Shown: one piece after another, positions 37,583-37,717 of the stretch
Layout of the letters: every line of letters begins with the position of its first letter
Numbering within the stretch: the stretch's first letter is position 1
Source: a virus
IMG/VR virus record: IMGVR_UViG_3300034375_007853
Span: 1-37,717 of that record
DNA length: 37,717 nt
Strand: one strand, 5' to 3'
Program-made: the position numbers and the translations under genes
The notes under the pieces: generated by a model
Databases searched by the model: none
What the model was told of the DNA's origin: nothing
What the model saw: the letters and a program-made list of their open reading frames with translations, nothing else

Positions 37583-37717
37583 TGATTGAGCGCGCGATAG
37601 AGTACGTCAAACGCGTTGGGGTAGACAGGGCCATTGACCTCGTCATACAGACTGACCCGCTGACCCTCAGTAAATACGCGACTGCTTCTGACGACGGTTC
37701 TCGACTCGTAGGTCAGA
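37582..37717 (+). CDS. Hypothetical protein, 3' partial
   Basis: The frame is open to the window end (45 codons, starting MIERAIEYVKRVGVDRA). Its start overlaps the preceding stop codon. The base composition is clearly more GC-rich than the early genes before it, which may mark a recent acquisition. Not recognised. Confidence 0.5.
   Translation, partial: MIERAIEYVKRVGVDRAIDLVIQTDPLTLSKYATASDDGSRLVGQ

Noticed and set aside
1-37717. CRISPR arrays, tRNA genes, rRNA, insertion sequences, integrase or attachment sites
   Set aside because: None seen by eye. No regularly spaced repeats, no cloverleaf with a conserved T-loop, no transposase or integrase motif. A tRNA scan would be needed to be certain.

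Overview
The window is a stretch of a T4-like, tailed marine phage genome. The evidence is the T4-type replication core: clamp-loader genes 44 and 62, regA, DNA polymerase 43, uvsX, helicase 41, dCMP hydroxymethylase 42 and dCMP deaminase. Repeated TATAAATA late promoters, very tight gene packing and AT-rich DNA support this. Photosynthesis genes are absent, and there is a CsgG/CsgF pair, Hsp20, a MazG-like protein and many 2OG-Fe(II) oxygenases. I therefore infer a phage of an AT-rich, streamlined marine heterotroph (a pelagimyophage of SAR11-like bacteria) rather than a cyanophage. The host is an inference.

Layout. (1) 1-13.6 kb, plus strand: the replication block 44-62-regA-43, then a primase-like gene, uvsX and 41. 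Accessory genes sit between its members: oxygenases, Hsp20, a GT25-like glycosyltransferase, methyltransferase, UDP-sugar dehydrogenase-like, APS-kinase-like, DUF2061 and nucleotidyltransferase. (2) 13.6-17.5 kb, plus strand: late genes, with a SleB-type cell-wall hydrolase, a RecB/Cas4-like nuclease, a complete TonB-like protein and a set of very small single-helix membrane proteins. (3) 17.4-21.5 kb, minus strand: a secreted curlin-like repeat protein coupled to a CHASE2 adenylate-cyclase-like protein, a GNAT acetyltransferase and a probable structural protein. (4) 21.6-30.4 kb, plus strand: small early genes, nucleotide metabolism (MazG, DUF5664, gene 42, dCMP deaminase), glycine-cleavage H protein, and a probable base-hypermodification cluster (two paralogous aGPT-Pplase/AADT-like proteins, a GDSH hydrolase-like protein and a PLP-enzyme-like protein). 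(5) 30.4-31.15 kb: overlapping mini-genes. (6) 31.1-32.9 kb, minus strand: two methyltransferase paralogues and a complete CoxS-type 2Fe-2S protein. (7) 32.98-37.0 kb, plus strand: csgF - small ORF - csgG - curlin-like - FecR-domain protein, then an oxygenase. (8) 37.0-37.7 kb: a structured intergenic region, an early promoter and small early genes.

The main candidate system is a phage-borne curli-like (type VIII) secretion module in two opposite late operons about 13 kb apart. One holds CsgF, CsgG, a curlin-like protein and a FecR-domain protein. The other holds a second curlin-like protein and a CHASE2-cyclase. The cyclase keeps its metal and adenine-selecting residues but lacks the usual catalytic Asn. 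A second candidate is cytosine-based DNA hypermodification: the gene 42 product has the Asp that selects dCMP, and the downstream enzymes are of the kind that decorate hydroxymethylated bases.

Two regulatory patterns recur. TATAAATA late promoters end only 4-7 nt before the ATG of seven genes with no Shine-Dalgarno sequence, which predicts leaderless late mRNAs. A second promoter family, TGTACA-17 nt-TAnnAT, precedes genes 43 and 41 and several early genes. Functions are assigned from motifs read by eye; no database search was possible.
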